Source: Rhizobium sp. 16-449-1b
GTDB lineage: Bacteria; Pseudomonadota; Alphaproteobacteria; Rhizobiales; Rhizobiaceae
DNA length: 64,000 nt
Direction of reading: 5' to 3'
Assembly: GCF_017741935.1 (NCBI RefSeq)
Contig: NZ_JAGHMH010000009.1
Span: forward strand, 1 to 64,000
A program made the translations under genes and the position numbers. Below are positions 42,221 through 51,017 of the stretch, piece by piece (position 1 is the first letter of the stretch; each line of letters begins with the position of its first letter). The notes below the pieces were generated by a model. The model made no database searches and was not told the origin of the DNA. It saw only the letters and a program-made list of their open reading frames with translations.

Positions 42221-43025
42221 CCGTGGCCAACGCGCGCCGATCGCGCTCAAGATCGCCGCCGCCGGCGGGCTGCTTTTTCTGCACCTGCCGATCCTTTTGA
42301 TCTTCGTCTACGCCTTCACGACGGAAGAAAAGAGCTACCAGTGGCCGCCGCCGGGGCTGACGCTGCAGTGGTTCGGCATCGCCTGGAACCGGCCGGATGT
42401 CTGGGCCGCCCTTGGGCTTTCCGTGCAGGTCGCCTGCATCGCCACCGCGATCGCGCTGGTGCTCGGCACGCTCTGCGCCGCAGCCGTCAGCCAGACGAAG
42501 TTCTTCGGCCGTGAGGCGATCTCGCTGCTCGTCATCCTGCCGATCGCGTTGCCGGGGATCATCACCGGCATCGCGCTGCGCTCGGCCTTCAGCCTGTTCG
42601 ATATTCCGTTTTCGGTCTGGACGATCGTGCTCGGCCACGCCACCTTCTGCGTCGTGGTGGTCTACAACAACGCCGTCGCCCGCTTCCGCCGCACCCAGGG
42701 CTCGCTGATCGAGGCCTCGATGGATCTCGGCGCGGATGGCTTCCAGACCTTCCGCCACGTCATCCTGCCGAATATCGGCACGGCGCTTCTGGCCGGTGGC
42801 ATGCTTGCCTTCGCGCTTTCCTTCGACGAGGTCATCGTCACCACCTTCACCGGCGGTCAGCAATCGACGCTGCCGATCTGGATGCTGGAGGAGCTGATCC
42901 GCCCGCGCCAGCGCCCCGTCACCAACGTGGTCGCCATGGTCGTCGTGCTCGTCACCTTCCTGCCGATCCTGGCAGCCTACTACCTCACGCGCGACGGCGA
43001 TCAGGTCGCCGGAGCTGGAAAATAA
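42210..43025 (+). CDS. Polyamine-type ABC transporter permease 2 (YdcV/PotC-like)
   Basis: A 271-residue permease with six membrane segments. The EAA loop is [28 protein letters not shown] near 167-194, and [16 protein letters not shown] near 203 is typical of PotC. GGGAG lies before the ATG at 42210, inside the end of the first permease gene. The longer frame upstream overlaps that gene fully and is not used. It forms the channel with permease 1. The dehydrogenase gene follows after 52 bases. Confidence 0.9.
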   Translation: MRSDRGQRAPIALKIAAAGGLLFLHLPILLIFVYAFTTEEKSYQWPPPGLTLQWFGIAWNRPDVWAALGLSVQVACIATAIALVLGTLCAAAVSQTKFFGREAISLLVILPIALPGIITGIALRSAFSLFDIPFSVWTIVLGHATFCVVVVYNNAVARFRRTQGSLIEASMDLGADGFQTFRHVILPNIGTALLAGGMLAFALSFDEVIVTTFTGGQQSTLPIWMLEELIRPRQRPVTNVVAMVVVLVTFLPILAAYYLTRDGDQVAGAGK

Positions 43026-43077
43026 CCGGAGCGCGGGATACCCCCATCCCGCCCCATCGATAACAAGGGAGAACATC

Positions 43078-44505
43078 ATGGACACCGCGATGCTGATTGG
43101 ATCCCGCTTCGAAGCGGGCACCGAGATCGAAGAAAACATCCTGAACCCGAAGACCGGCGAAACCGTGCTGAGCCTTGCCGAGGCCTCGCTCGGCCAAATC
43201 GACGCCGCCGTCGATGCCGCCGAGAAAGCCTTCTCCGCATGGTCGCAGACGACACCCGGCGAGCGCGCCGGCTATCTCCTGAAGATCGCCGACGCGATCG
43301 AGAAGGACGCGGCAGGCTTCGCGACGCTGGAAGCGCTGAACTGCGGCAAGCCGATCAACGCGGTGCTGAACGACGAGATCCCCGCCATCGTCGATTGCTA
43401 CCGCTTCTTCGCCGGCGCGGTGCGCAACCTGCACGGCCCGGTCGCCGGTGAATATCTGCCCGGTCACACCTCGATGATCCGCCGCGACGCCATCGGCATT
43501 GTCGGCTCGATCGCGCCCTGGAACTACCCGCTGATGATGATGGCCTGGAAGCTGGCGCCAGCGATTGCCGGCGGCAACACCGTCGTCTTCAAGCCTTCCG
43601 AGCAGACGCCGCTGACGGCGCTGAAGATGGCGAAGCTCCTCTCCGACATCCTGCCCGAAGGCGTGGTCAACGTCATCCTCGGCCGAGGCGAAAGCGTCGG
43701 CAACGCGCTGATCAACCATCCGAAGATCTCGATGCTGTCGATCACCGGCGATGTCGCGACCGGCAAGAAGGTGCTGCAGGCGGCCGCAAAGACCGTCAAG
43801 CGCACCCATCTGGAACTCGGCGGCAAGGCCCCGGTCATCGTCTTCGATGACGCCGATATCGACGCCGTCGTATCGGGCATCCGCACCTTCGGCTATTACA
43901 ATGCCGGCCAGGACTGCACCGCCGCCTGCCGCATCTATGCCGACGCCAAAGTCTACGACAAGTTTGTCGCCGATCTCTCCTCGGCGGTCTCCTCGATCAA
44001 GTTCAACCTCGCCGACGACGCCGAAAACGAGATCGGTCCGCTGATCTCCAAGCGCCAGCGCGACCGCGTCGAGAGCTTCGTCGCCCGCGCCGGCGAGCAC
44101 AAGCACATGGAGATCACGACAGGCGGCAAGACCTCGGGCGACAAGGGCTTCTTCTACACGCCGACGGTGATTGCCGGCGCCACGCAGGAAGACGAAATCG
44201 TTCGCCGCGAGGTCTTCGGCCCCGTCGTTTCCGTCACCCGCTTCACCGATGTCGAGGATGCCGTCACCTGGGCCAACGACAGCGACTATGGCCTGGCCTC
44301 GTCCGTCTGGACCAAGGACATCAGCCGCGGCATGAAGACCGCCGCCCGCCTGCAATATGGTTGCACCTGGATCAACACCCACTTCATGCTGACCAACGAG
44401 ATGCCGCATGGCGGCCTGAAGCAATCGGGCTACGGCAAGGACATGTCCGTCTACGCACTGGAAGACTACACCGCCGTCCGCCACGTGATGATCAACCACG
44501 GCTGA
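43078..44505 (+). CDS. patD: Gamma-aminobutyraldehyde dehydrogenase (PatD/YdcW-like)
   Basis: A 475-residue NAD-dependent aldehyde dehydrogenase oxidising 4-aminobutanal to GABA in putrescine breakdown. The fold motifs are [20 protein letters not shown] near residues 141-160, [18 protein letters not shown] with catalytic Glu near 245, and [14 protein letters not shown] with the catalytic Cys near 280. Strings such as LNCGKPI and [14 protein letters not shown] match the PatD group. Its place after the four transporter genes gives the same order as E. coli ydcSTUVW and supports the substrate call. The usual partner, a putrescine aminotransferase, is not in this window. Confidence 0.88.
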   Translation: MDTAMLIGSRFEAGTEIEENILNPKTGETVLSLAEASLGQIDAAVDAAEKAFSAWSQTTPGERAGYLLKIADAIEKDAAGFATLEALNCGKPINAVLNDEIPAIVDCYRFFAGAVRNLHGPVAGEYLPGHTSMIRRDAIGIVGSIAPWNYPLMMMAWKLAPAIAGGNTVVFKPSEQTPLTALKMAKLLSDILPEGVVNVILGRGESVGNALINHPKISMLSITGDVATGKKVLQAAAKTVKRTHLELGGKAPVIVFDDADIDAVVSGIRTFGYYNAGQDCTAACRIYADAKVYDKFVADLSSAVSSIKFNLADDAENEIGPLISKRQRDRVESFVARAGEHKHMEITTGGKTSGDKGFFYTPTVIAGATQEDEIVRREVFGPVVSVTRFTDVEDAVTWANDSDYGLASSVWTKDISRGMKTAARLQYGCTWINTHFMLTNEMPHGGLKQSGYGKDMSVYALEDYTAVRHVMINHG

Positions 44506-44525
44506 CGCATGCCATGCAGACCGAG

Positions 44526-44555
44526 AACGCCGCCGTTGGCAACAGCGGCGGCGTT
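44526..44555 (+). terminator. Terminator after the aldehyde dehydrogenase gene
   Basis: AACGCCGCCG (44526-44535) pairs with CGGCGGCGTT (44546-44555), followed by TTC. It lies 20 bases past the dehydrogenase stop, and the convergent GFA gene stops 20 bases further on. Confidence 0.8.
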
Positions 44556-44575
44556 TTCGTAGACAGGGTGAATTG

Positions 44576-44989
44576 TCAGCGCGGCGGCATGGCCTCGAAC
44601 GTCGGAAGAGCAGGATCGAGGTGATCCCAGGTGTGGCCGGCGGCGGTCCATGCAACCAGCTGCGGCTTGTAGCGGCTGGGATCGTCGAGGCTTGATGGCG
44701 TGACGATGAAGACATCCGGCATGTCGGGAAATGTCAGGTAGACATGCGAGCCGCAGGTCGGACAGAAGGCGCGCCGCTTCATCGTGCCACCATCGCCCAC
44801 GCTCTGCCACTGCGATGCCTCACCCTTCAGCGTCACCTCGGCGGCGACGAATGTCAGGTGCGATTGATGGCCGGTGCCACTGTCGCGCTGGCATTGGCGG
44901 CACTGGCAATCGAGCATGACGACGGGCTCGCCGGCGATCTCGTAGCGCATGGCGCCGCAGGCGCAGCCGCCGGTATAGGATGCGTTCAT
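44576..44989 (-). CDS. GFA-family (glutathione-dependent formaldehyde-activating) protein
   Basis: A 137-residue zinc protein of the GFA/CENP-V fold. Zinc ligands are visible in GGCACGAMRYEI near residue 9, in LDCQCRQCQRDSG near 30, and in AFCPTCGSHVYL near 75. Founding members were proposed to join formaldehyde and glutathione, though the role of most homologues is unproven. The gene is 20 bases downstream of the SRPBCC gene on the same strand, so it may belong to the ArsR-SRPBCC transcript. GGAGAATGTC precedes the ATG at 44989. Confidence 0.85.
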   Translation of the reverse strand: MNASYTGGCACGAMRYEIAGEPVVMLDCQCRQCQRDSGTGHQSHLTFVAAEVTLKGEASQWQSVGDGGTMKRRAFCPTCGSHVYLTFPDMPDVFIVTPSSLDDPSRYKPQLVAWTAAGHTWDHLDPALPTFEAMPPR

Positions 44990-45009
44990 GACATTCTCCT
45001 CCTCTGACT

Positions 45010-45480
45010 TTAATGCAGCGTCTGCGACGCCTCTTCCGCGACAACAGTGTCCAGGCGCTCGACGACCTTCTTCCAGCCCTCGCTCATGTTGCGATAGGCG
45101 GCATCGTTCTTCGGCAGTACGAAGCCCGAATGCACCAGGCGCAACCGCGTGCCCGCTTCCGTTTCGGCAAGGGTGAAGGTGACGATCGTCTCAAGCTTCG
45201 AGCCGTAGCCTTGGTTGCTCTCGTGGCCGCCCCTCCAGGCATAGGAGAGCCTCTGCCCTTCCACGACCTCGAGCACCTCGCACCGGATGGTGCCGTCCCA
45301 TTCGCCGGCGGGCTTGGTCTGGAATGTGAAGCGATTGCCGACGACCGCCTCGAACCCCTTGGGCTCCATCAGCCATCGCCCCATCAGCGCGCCCGAGGTC
45401 AAGGCCTTCCAGACGATCTCGCGTCTATGCGGGAAGACCTCGTCCAGGACAATTGATGACGTGTCGGCATTATCGGTCAT
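45010..45480 (-). CDS. SRPBCC (AHSA1-like) domain protein
   Basis: A 156-residue ligand-binding-fold protein of the activator of Hsp90 homologue 1-like group. The pattern is VFPHRREIVWKALTSGALMGRWLMEPKGFEAVVG near residues 14-47, split by WDGTIRCEVLEV and ending in EGWKKVVERLDTVV. Its ATG at 45480 overlaps the stop of the ArsR gene (ATGA), with GGAAATCG as ribosome site. ArsR plus SRPBCC is a widespread pair; the SRPBCC protein may bind a small hydrophobic ligand. No metal site is seen. Function unknown. Confidence 0.85.
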   Translation of the reverse strand: MTDNADTSSIVLDEVFPHRREIVWKALTSGALMGRWLMEPKGFEAVVGNRFTFQTKPAGEWDGTIRCEVLEVVEGQRLSYAWRGGHESNQGYGSKLETIVTFTLAETEAGTRLRLVHSGFVLPKNDAAYRNMSEGWKKVVERLDTVVAEEASQTLH

Positions 45481-45812
45481 GGGTCGATTTCCTTCAAGAG
45501 GTCCCTCAGATCGGCAAAGCGCTCGCGCCAGAACACGCCATAATGGCCCATCCAATCCGCCAGCGGCTCCAGGCCGGCCGGTTGCGCCCGATAATAGACG
45601 TTGCGGCCCTCCGGCCGCTCGCTGACAAGGCCTGCCTGTTTCAAGATCTTCACATGTTGCGAGATCGCCCCCTGGGTCACATTGCTCGTCCGGGTAAGCT
45701 CCGCGACTGTGATCTCGTCGGCATTGGCGATGCGTTCGAACACCGCCCGCCGGGTGGGGTCGGCAAGTGCGCGCATGACTGTCGTGATGGTCTCGGCTTG
45801 TGTCATATGCAT
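45477..45812 (-). CDS. ArsR-family winged-helix regulator
   Basis: A 111-residue regulator. LADPTRRAVFERIANADEITVAEL then SNVTQGAISQHVKILKQAGLVSERPEGRNVYY (residues 16-75, here quoted in parts) is the standard ArsR fold. No metal-binding Cys box is present, so it is probably not an arsenic or metal sensor; this fits the subgroup paired with SRPBCC proteins. Two starts (45812 and 45806) are possible, neither with a clear ribosome site. A palindrome at 45825-45838, right before the start, is the likely self-regulating operator. Confidence 0.87.
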   Translation of the reverse strand: MHMTQAETITTVMRALADPTRRAVFERIANADEITVAELTRTSNVTQGAISQHVKILKQAGLVSERPEGRNVYYRAQPAGLEPLADWMGHYGVFWRERFADLRDLLKEIDP

Positions 45813-45824
45813 TCAATAGCAATC

Positions 45825-45838
45825 ACTAATCAATTAGT
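45825..45838. promoter_or_regulatory. Candidate ArsR operator
   Basis: ACTAAT and ATTAGT are perfect arms around CA, in an AT-rich stretch that also holds ACTAATTT further upstream. The site begins 13 bases before the ArsR start, so bound protein would block transcription or early elongation of the ArsR-SRPBCC genes. Confidence 0.65.
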
Positions 45839-45979
45839 CAATACTAATTTATTTCAGCCAATCGCTACGATGCGTCGCAAAACCCGCAACACTGCAAAAC
45901 GTCACCGCTATCTCATTGGATATGGAACCTTTTTCGCTCTGGCGCGTCTTCTATCGGACCAACTAGAAGGAACGCCTCC

Positions 45980-46153
45980 ATGCTGAAATGGGCTCTTATC
46001 TTTTTCGTGATTTCGCTGATTGCGGGCTTCTTCGGCTTTTCCGGAATTTCCGCGGCGACGGCGACGATCGCGCGCGTTCTCTTCGGTATCGCGCTGATCA
46101 TCTTCGTGATCTTCCTGATCCTGGCGCTGATGGCCGGCCAGGCAATACTCTAG
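45980..46153 (+). CDS. DUF1328 membrane peptide (57 aa)
   Basis: A 57-residue peptide starting [20 protein letters not shown], followed by [27 protein letters not shown] (quoted in two parts). Two hydrophobic helices around a small Ala/Ser linker match the DUF1328 (YtjA-like) family of inner membrane peptides. AGAAGGAA precedes the ATG at 45980 by seven bases. The gene was too short to be obvious, but composition, ribosome site and family match support it. It is divergent from the ArsR gene and convergent with the cyclase gene, ten bases away. Function unknown. Confidence 0.85.
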   Translation: MLKWALIFFVISLIAGFFGFSGISAATATIARVLFGIALIIFVIFLILALMAGQAIL

Positions 46154-46163
46154 GAAGCCTATT

Positions 46164-47372
46164 CTATAGCCCGGCCTTGACCGAAAACAGCGACACGGGA
46201 TCGGCGACGCCCTTGAGCGACATCGGTTCCAGCGCCTCGAAATCCATCTCCGAACTCTCGTCTGTGGCGGCATCATGCGTGCCGCCGCAGACCAGCACCT
46301 GCGAAGGTGCGGCGACCGAAGCGATCCGCGCCGCCAGATTGACCGTGTGGCCGAAAATGTCGCCATCGCGCGGCACCACCTGACCGGTCGCAACACCTAC
46401 TCTCACCTCCGGCAACTGATGCGCAGCACTCTCGGCGACGAGCGACAATGACGTCTTTAGTGCCGCCTCCGCATCCGGAAACAGCATCATCACCCCATCA
46501 CCCAGCGGCTTGACGATCCGCCCGCCGGCGAGATTGGCGAGACGTTGCGCCAGCGCCTCGAAGCTCGCCGCCTTCTCGGCCGCCCTGACATCGCCGATAT
46601 CGCGCGTCAGCGCGGTGAAGCCTGTGAGATCAGCGAAGGCCACCGCCGGCAGCGCCTGATCGCCCTCGGCATTCTCACCCAACCCGCGCAAGGCGTCCTG
46701 AAGCCGCCCGACCACATTGTCGAACACAGCCTCCTCGAGCATCCGCCGCTGCAGCAGGAAGAGCATGCGGATGCCGATGCGCTGCAGCGAAAGCCGCGTG
46801 ACCGCGCCCGCCGCGAGCACCTCGCGATGGCTGAGGCCGGCGGCCAGCATCGGCGCTTCCACCTCGGCGCGGAAGAGATCGCGCATCGTGTCCACGCAAC
46901 GCCGCATCGACTGGCCGAAGACCCTCAGCACCCGCTGCATGCCATCGTCGGAAGCACCGAGCCCGGTGCATTCGGTGATCAGCCGGATGAATTCCTCGTC
47001 GTCCTCCCGCAGCGCCCGCTTCGGCGACATCGGCGAAAGCCCGGCGCTGGAATGCAGCGCGTTGACGCGGCCAAGATCGAGCGAGGCATCGGCGAGCGCG
47101 TCCGCGAGCGACTTGTCCGACATGGCGACCGGCTCGAACATCAGCTGGCTGGCGAAATCGAGCGAGACGATCTGTTGTCTGAGACCGGTGGCGAGCGTCT
47201 CCAGCGCGATGCCGGCGGCATTCAGCGCCAGCACCAGCCGCAGCCGGCTGACGTCGCTGGCCGCATAGCCCTCCGGCCCGGCCTCGATGATCTGAAGCCG
47301 CGCTACGGCATCCAGCTGCTCCGCATCGCAACCGGCAAGCGCCGCCAATCTCTCGCGCGACAACGACCCCAT
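46164..47372 (-). CDS. Class III adenylate cyclase with MerR-like/regulatory N-terminal domain
   Basis: A 402-residue soluble cyclase. Residues 1-60 (SRERLAALAGCDAEQLD, then EGYAASDVSRLRLVLAL) look like a MerR-type winged helix or the related adenylate cyclase regulatory domain known from mycobacterial Rv1264. An alpha-helical middle follows to about 225. The C-terminal catalytic domain keeps every key residue: metal Asp in AFADLTGFTALT and KPLGDGVMM, Lys in RIVKPLGDG, Asp in GDIFGH, and Asn/Arg in TVNLAARIAS. It should therefore make cAMP. In Rv1264 the N-terminal part senses pH; whether it does so here is unknown. The ATG at 47372 follows GGGGGC. Confidence 0.86.
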   Translation of the reverse strand: MGSLSRERLAALAGCDAEQLDAVARLQIIEAGPEGYAASDVSRLRLVLALNAAGIALETLATGLRQQIVSLDFASQLMFEPVAMSDKSLADALADASLDLGRVNALHSSAGLSPMSPKRALREDDEEFIRLITECTGLGASDDGMQRVLRVFGQSMRRCVDTMRDLFRAEVEAPMLAAGLSHREVLAAGAVTRLSLQRIGIRMLFLLQRRMLEEAVFDNVVGRLQDALRGLGENAEGDQALPAVAFADLTGFTALTRDIGDVRAAEKAASFEALAQRLANLAGGRIVKPLGDGVMMLFPDAEAALKTSLSLVAESAAHQLPEVRVGVATGQVVPRDGDIFGHTVNLAARIASVAAPSQVLVCGGTHDAATDESSEMDFEALEPMSLKGVADPVSLFSVKAGL

Positions 47373-47452
47373 GAAGCCCCCAAAACAACCCCAGGTGAAG
47401 AAAACCTCTCTTACACCAGATTGCCAAGCGGCTCTATCGCGCGCGCCTACCT

Positions 47453-48142
47453 CTAAAGGAGGCTTGCGCCGACATTGATGGCAAGCGCCAGGATGGTCGT
47501 GTTGAAGAGAAACGACAGCACGGAATGCAGCAGCGTCAGCTTGCGCATGACAGTCGAGCTCGTCGCCACATCCGCCGTCTGCGAGGCGACGCCGATCGTG
47601 AAGGAGTAGTAGAGAAAATCCCAATAGACGGGCTCGTCCAGCCCCTCGGGAAATTTCAGCCCGTCTCCCTTGACGCCGTCGCCATCATCGTCGCCACCGT
47701 AGAAGCGGTGCGCATAATGCACGGTAAACAGCGTGTGCAGGAACACCCAGGAGATCAGGATGGTGACGATTGCGGCGAGCGCACGGCCGAGCGCGACGCT
47801 GGGCGCCGCCTCCTTGACCTGATGCAGTTCCAGCCCGATGCCGGCGATGCTGGCAAGGGCTGCCGAGATCGACAGGAACATCAGAAGCGAGTCCGAGAAA
47901 TCGAGATCGGCCGAGCGCTTGCGGATCGTCGCCACGCTCGCCTTCAGCATCCGCCGCCATGTGGCGACGATGAACATCACCGCGGCCACGTTCCAGCCAG
48001 CCAGAAGATTTCGCGCCGTCACCTCGCGCGTCGTCAGAAGCAGGAAGACCGCGAGGCCGACGAGCACCGCGATCACGAAGATCGCATGCTTGCGCAGCAA
48101 CCGAAGAGGACGGCCGCTGCCGCCTGACGTAACCTCTGCCAT
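47453..48142 (-). CDS. DUF1345 membrane protein
   Basis: A 229-residue inner membrane protein with five or six hydrophobic segments. FYGGDDDGDGV near residue 149 and EPVYWDFLYYSFTIGVASQTADVATSS near 170-196 are the strong DUF1345 motifs. GGAGCATGTG precedes the ATG at 48142. The family has no defined function. A short Asp-rich loop in the middle could bind a cation, which is only a guess. The gene is upstream of the cyclase on the same strand with an 80-base gap. Confidence 0.87.
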   Translation of the reverse strand: MAEVTSGGSGRPLRLLRKHAIFVIAVLVGLAVFLLLTTREVTARNLLAGWNVAAVMFIVATWRRMLKASVATIRKRSADLDFSDSLLMFLSISAALASIAGIGLELHQVKEAAPSVALGRALAAIVTILISWVFLHTLFTVHYAHRFYGGDDDGDGVKGDGLKFPEGLDEPVYWDFLYYSFTIGVASQTADVATSSTVMRKLTLLHSVLSFLFNTTILALAINVGASLL

Positions 48143-48207
48143 CACATGCTCCGCCGCTGCGAGATCACCAACGATATCAGCTTGATACCGGCAAGAGCAA
48201 TATCATC

Positions 48208-48939
48208 TCAGCCGGTCCAGCCACCATCGACCACGTGAATCTGGCCTGTCGTGAACCCGGCCTCGTCGCCGGCGAGATAGGTGACGAGTGCCGCGATCTC
48301 CTCAGCGGTGGCGATCCGGCCCATCGGCTGGCGGGCGATGAAGTCACTGAGCGCCTTTTCGTAATCGCCGGTGGCGCGCAGGCGCTCGTGCAGCGAGGGG
48401 CTGTCGACGGTGCCTGGGCAGATGGCGTTGGCGCGGATGCCCCTGGCGACGAAGTCGGACGCGATCGACTTGGTGAGCCCGATCACGGCGGCCTTCGACG
48501 CGCTATAGGCGAAGCGGTTCGGCACGCCCTTCACGCTGGATGCCACCGACGCCATGTTGACGATCGAGCCCTTGCCCTTGTCGAGCATCCCGGGAAGGAA
48601 GGTGCGGCAGGTCGTATACATCGCCTTGGCGTTGAGGTTGAAGGAGAAGTCCCAGTCCTTCTCCTCGCAATCGAGGATCGAGCCGGCATGCACGAAGCCG
48701 GCGCAATTGAAGAGCACGTCGATCGGCCCGATCTCCTCTGCGAAGGCGCGAACTGCGTTCCCGTCGAGCACGTCGAGAACCGTGGTCGTCGCGCCCGCGA
48801 GCGTCGACAGCGACGCCTGGTTGATGTCGGTGGCGTAGACATGGGCGCCAAGCGAAATGAACCGCTCCGCGCTGGCGCGTCCGATCCCCTGACCGGCCGC
48901 CGTGACGACGACCTTCTTGCCTTCCAGACCGTGGCTCAT
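48208..48939 (-). CDS. SDR dehydrogenase, DHRS6/2-keto-3-deoxy-L-fuconate dehydrogenase-like
   Basis: A 243-residue short-chain dehydrogenase. The cofactor motif TAAGQGIGRASAERF is near residue 13, NCAGFVHAGSILDCEEKDWDF near 82-102, the Ser in MASVASSVKG near 133, and YSASK with catalytic Tyr and Lys near 145. The string DCEEKDWDFSFN is nearly the same as in human DHRS6/BDH2. In bacteria this group includes 2-keto-3-deoxy-L-fuconate dehydrogenase. GGGAGGAATT precedes the ATG at 48939. It is divergent from a fuconolactonase-like gene, which supports a role in a sugar-acid pathway; the exact sugar is unproven. Confidence 0.82.
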   Translation of the reverse strand: MSHGLEGKKVVVTAAGQGIGRASAERFISLGAHVYATDINQASLSTLAGATTTVLDVLDGNAVRAFAEEIGPIDVLFNCAGFVHAGSILDCEEKDWDFSFNLNAKAMYTTCRTFLPGMLDKGKGSIVNMASVASSVKGVPNRFAYSASKAAVIGLTKSIASDFVARGIRANAICPGTVDSPSLHERLRATGDYEKALSDFIARQPMGRIATAEEIAALVTYLAGDEAGFTTGQIHVVDGGWTG

Positions 48940-48972
48940 AATTCCTCCCGTTATACGTGGCGCTTGCGGCGC

Positions 48973-49005
48973 ATTCATTCATATGCAAACATTATATTCA
49001 TTATG
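48973..49005. promoter_or_regulatory. AT-rich promoter/operator island between SDR and lactonase genes
   Basis: ATTCATTCATATG (48973-48985) and ATATTCATTATG (48994-49005) are related direct repeats in a short AT-rich island within a GC-rich genome. The island lies between divergent starts at 48939 and 49129. It probably carries both promoters and a regulator site; no regulator gene is adjacent. Confidence 0.45.
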
Positions 49006-49128
49006 TCGTCAATCACATTGTCCGACGCCGGATGCTGACACGGGTGGGAGGCCCGCGTCATCAATCGATGAGTTCCGGCAAAAGACGAGAGGACGGCAAG
49101 AAAGCCTGCATGAAGGGGGAGGAACCGC

Positions 49129-49968
49129 ATGCTCTTCGATACACATCTGCACGTCATCGACCGCAATCGCCTGCACTATCCCTGGCTCCCCGACGTGCCG
49201 GATCTCGACCGCGACAGCCTCTACGAGCACTACGCCCGCGACGCACTTCGCTGCGGCATCACCAATGTGTTGCACATGGAAGTCGATGTGTCAGGTGATG
49301 CGATCGAGCAGGAAACGGCCTTCATCAAGGAGATCGCCGAAAGACCCAAAAGCCTCGTGCGCGGCGCCATCGCCGCCTGCCGTCCGGAGGAAGAGGGCTT
49401 TGCCGTCTATCTCGAACGCTGCCTCGCCGACCTCTTCATCAAGGGCTTCCGCCGCGTGCTGCATGTGGCCCCCGACGACACCTCCGAGCGGCCGCTGTTT
49501 CGCGAGAACGTCGCGCGGCTGGCTGATACCCGGCTAACCTTCGATCTCTGTGTCTTCCCGCATCAGTTCGAACGCATTCTCGATCTTGTCGACCTCAACC
49601 CGGATGTCCGCTTCATCCTCGACCACTGCGCCAATCCGCCGATCAAGTCAGGCATGAGCGCCGTCTGGCATCGCGGCATCACCGAATTCTCCCGCCGCCC
49701 CAACGTCACCGCCAAGATCTCAGGCGTCATCGCCTATGGCGATCTGGAGGCCTGGTCGGTCGCAAGCCTTCGCCCCTATGTCGAGCACACGATCGAGAGC
49801 TTCGGCTGGGATCGCGTCGTCTGGGGCAGCGACTGGCCCGTCTGCACGCTCGGCGGCGGGTTGACGCCCTGGGTGGCGGCCACGCACGCGCTGACATCCG
49901 GCTGCAGCGCCGAGGAGCGCGACAAGCTTTATCAGGGGAATGCGAAGCGGATCTGGGCGATCGACTGA
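49129..49968 (+). CDS. Amidohydrolase family protein, L-fuconolactonase-like
   Basis: A 279-residue TIM-barrel hydrolase (amidohydrolase 2 family). FDTHLHVID at residues 3-11 carries the first His pair. FILDHCANPPIK near 164 and VVWGSDWPVC near 229, with the catalytic Asp, complete the metal and active site. This set is seen in lactonases such as L-fuconolactone hydrolase and in related sugar-lactonases. GGGGGAGGAACCGC precedes the ATG at 49129. The divergent DHRS6-like dehydrogenase would act on a later intermediate, so the pair could be two steps of a sugar to pyruvate and lactate/lactaldehyde route. Other pathway enzymes are not next to it. Confidence 0.83.
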   Translation: MLFDTHLHVIDRNRLHYPWLPDVPDLDRDSLYEHYARDALRCGITNVLHMEVDVSGDAIEQETAFIKEIAERPKSLVRGAIAACRPEEEGFAVYLERCLADLFIKGFRRVLHVAPDDTSERPLFRENVARLADTRLTFDLCVFPHQFERILDLVDLNPDVRFILDHCANPPIKSGMSAVWHRGITEFSRRPNVTAKISGVIAYGDLEAWSVASLRPYVEHTIESFGWDRVVWGSDWPVCTLGGGLTPWVAATHALTSGCSAEERDKLYQGNAKRIWAID

Positions 49969-49995
49969 ACGCGGTTCGATATCCCCCCACAACGC

Positions 49996-50026
49996 AAAAA
50001 GGGCGGCGCCACCGGCACCGCCCTTT
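49996..50026. terminator. Terminator between the lactonase and transaldolase genes
   Basis: AAAGGGCGG and CCGCCCTTT form a nine-pair stem around CGCCACCGGCA, with partial extra pairing (GGCGCC, CCGGCACC). It lies between convergent stops at 49968 and 50052, so it can serve both genes. Confidence 0.75.
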
Positions 50027-50051
50027 CCTCATTCAAGTACCCGCAAAAACC

Positions 50052-51017
50052 TTAAGCGGCTGCGAGCTGCAGTTCCTTGGTGACCATGGCGCGCAGCGTG
50101 CCGAGGTCCTTGGCGAAGGCGCGGATGCCTTCGGCGAGCTTTTCGGTCGCCATGGCGTCTTCGTTCATCATCCAGCGGAAGGTCTTTTCGTCGACGGCGA
50201 TCTTGGAGATCGGCTTGGCGCCCTCGGGCGACAGCTTGCGCTCAAGCTTGCCCTGGTCGTTGGAGAGTTCGTCGAGCAGGTTCGGCGCGATCGTCAGGCG
50301 GTCGCAACCGGCCAGTGCTTCGATCTCGCCGGCGCTGCGGAACGAGGCGCCCATGACGATCGTCTTGATGTCGTTGGCCTTGTAGTAGTTGTAGATCTCG
50401 CGAACGGAGAGTACGCCCGGATCTTCCTCAGGCGTGAAGTCCTTGCCCGTGGACTTCTTGTACCAGTCGAGGATACGGCCGACGAACGGCGAGATGAGGA
50501 ACGCCTTGGCGTCGGCGCAAGCGATCGCCTGGGCCTGCGAGAAGAGGAGCGTCAGGTTGCAGTCGATGCCTTCCTTCTGCAGGATTTCGGCGGCGCGAAT
50601 GCCTTCCCAGGTGGAAGCGAGCTTGATCAGGATGCGATCCTTCTCGATGCCGCGTTCCTTGTAGCCGGCGATGATGCCGTGAGCCTTTTCAACCGACGCC
50701 TTGGTGTCGAAAGAGAGGTCGGCGTCGACTTCGGTCGAGACGCGGCCGGGAACGAGCTTGGAGAGTGCTGCACCGACGGAAACGGCGAGACGGTCGGCAA
50801 CGGCCGAAGCAACGGCTTCGGAATTGCCGCCCTGCTTCTTGCCCCAGGAAACGGCTTCCTTGATCGCATCGGCGAACATCGGCGTGCCGAGTGCCTTCAA
50901 AACGATGCTCGGGTTGGTCGTGCAATCGACTGGCTTCAGGCGGGCAACGGCTTCGATGTCACCGGTGTCGGCGACGACGGTGGTGATCTCGCGGAGTTGG
51001 TCAAGCTTGGATGTCAT
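50052..51017 (-). CDS. tal: Transaldolase (TalB type)
   Basis: A 321-residue pentose phosphate enzyme moving a dihydroxyacetone unit between sugar phosphates. [20 protein letters not shown] is the usual TalB beginning. [12 protein letters not shown] is near residue 30, [13 protein letters not shown] near 93, and the Schiff-base Lys in [16 protein letters not shown] near 132. [12 protein letters not shown] near 178 is also typical. Length agrees with TalB rather than the short MipB/FSA type. It stands upstream-to-upstream with a SorC-type sugar regulator across a 422-base gap. It works on the pathway fed by xylA/xylB and the FGGY kinase of this window. Confidence 0.96.
   Translation of the reverse strand: MTSKLDQLREITTVVADTGDIEAVARLKPVDCTTNPSIVLKALGTPMFADAIKEAVSWGKKQGGNSEAVASAVADRLAVSVGAALSKLVPGRVSTEVDADLSFDTKASVEKAHGIIAGYKERGIEKDRILIKLASTWEGIRAAEILQKEGIDCNLTLLFSQAQAIACADAKAFLISPFVGRILDWYKKSTGKDFTPEEDPGVLSVREIYNYYKANDIKTIVMGASFRSAGEIEALAGCDRLTIAPNLLDELSNDQGKLERKLSPEGAKPISKIAVDEKTFRWMMNEDAMATEKLAEGIRAFAKDLGTLRAMVTKELQLAAA

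Noticed and set aside
42985..44715. A 576-codon minus-strand frame opposite the aldehyde dehydrogenase gene
   Set aside because: The plus-strand gene has catalytic Glu and Cys motifs; the antisense product is low-complexity and begins without a ribosome site.
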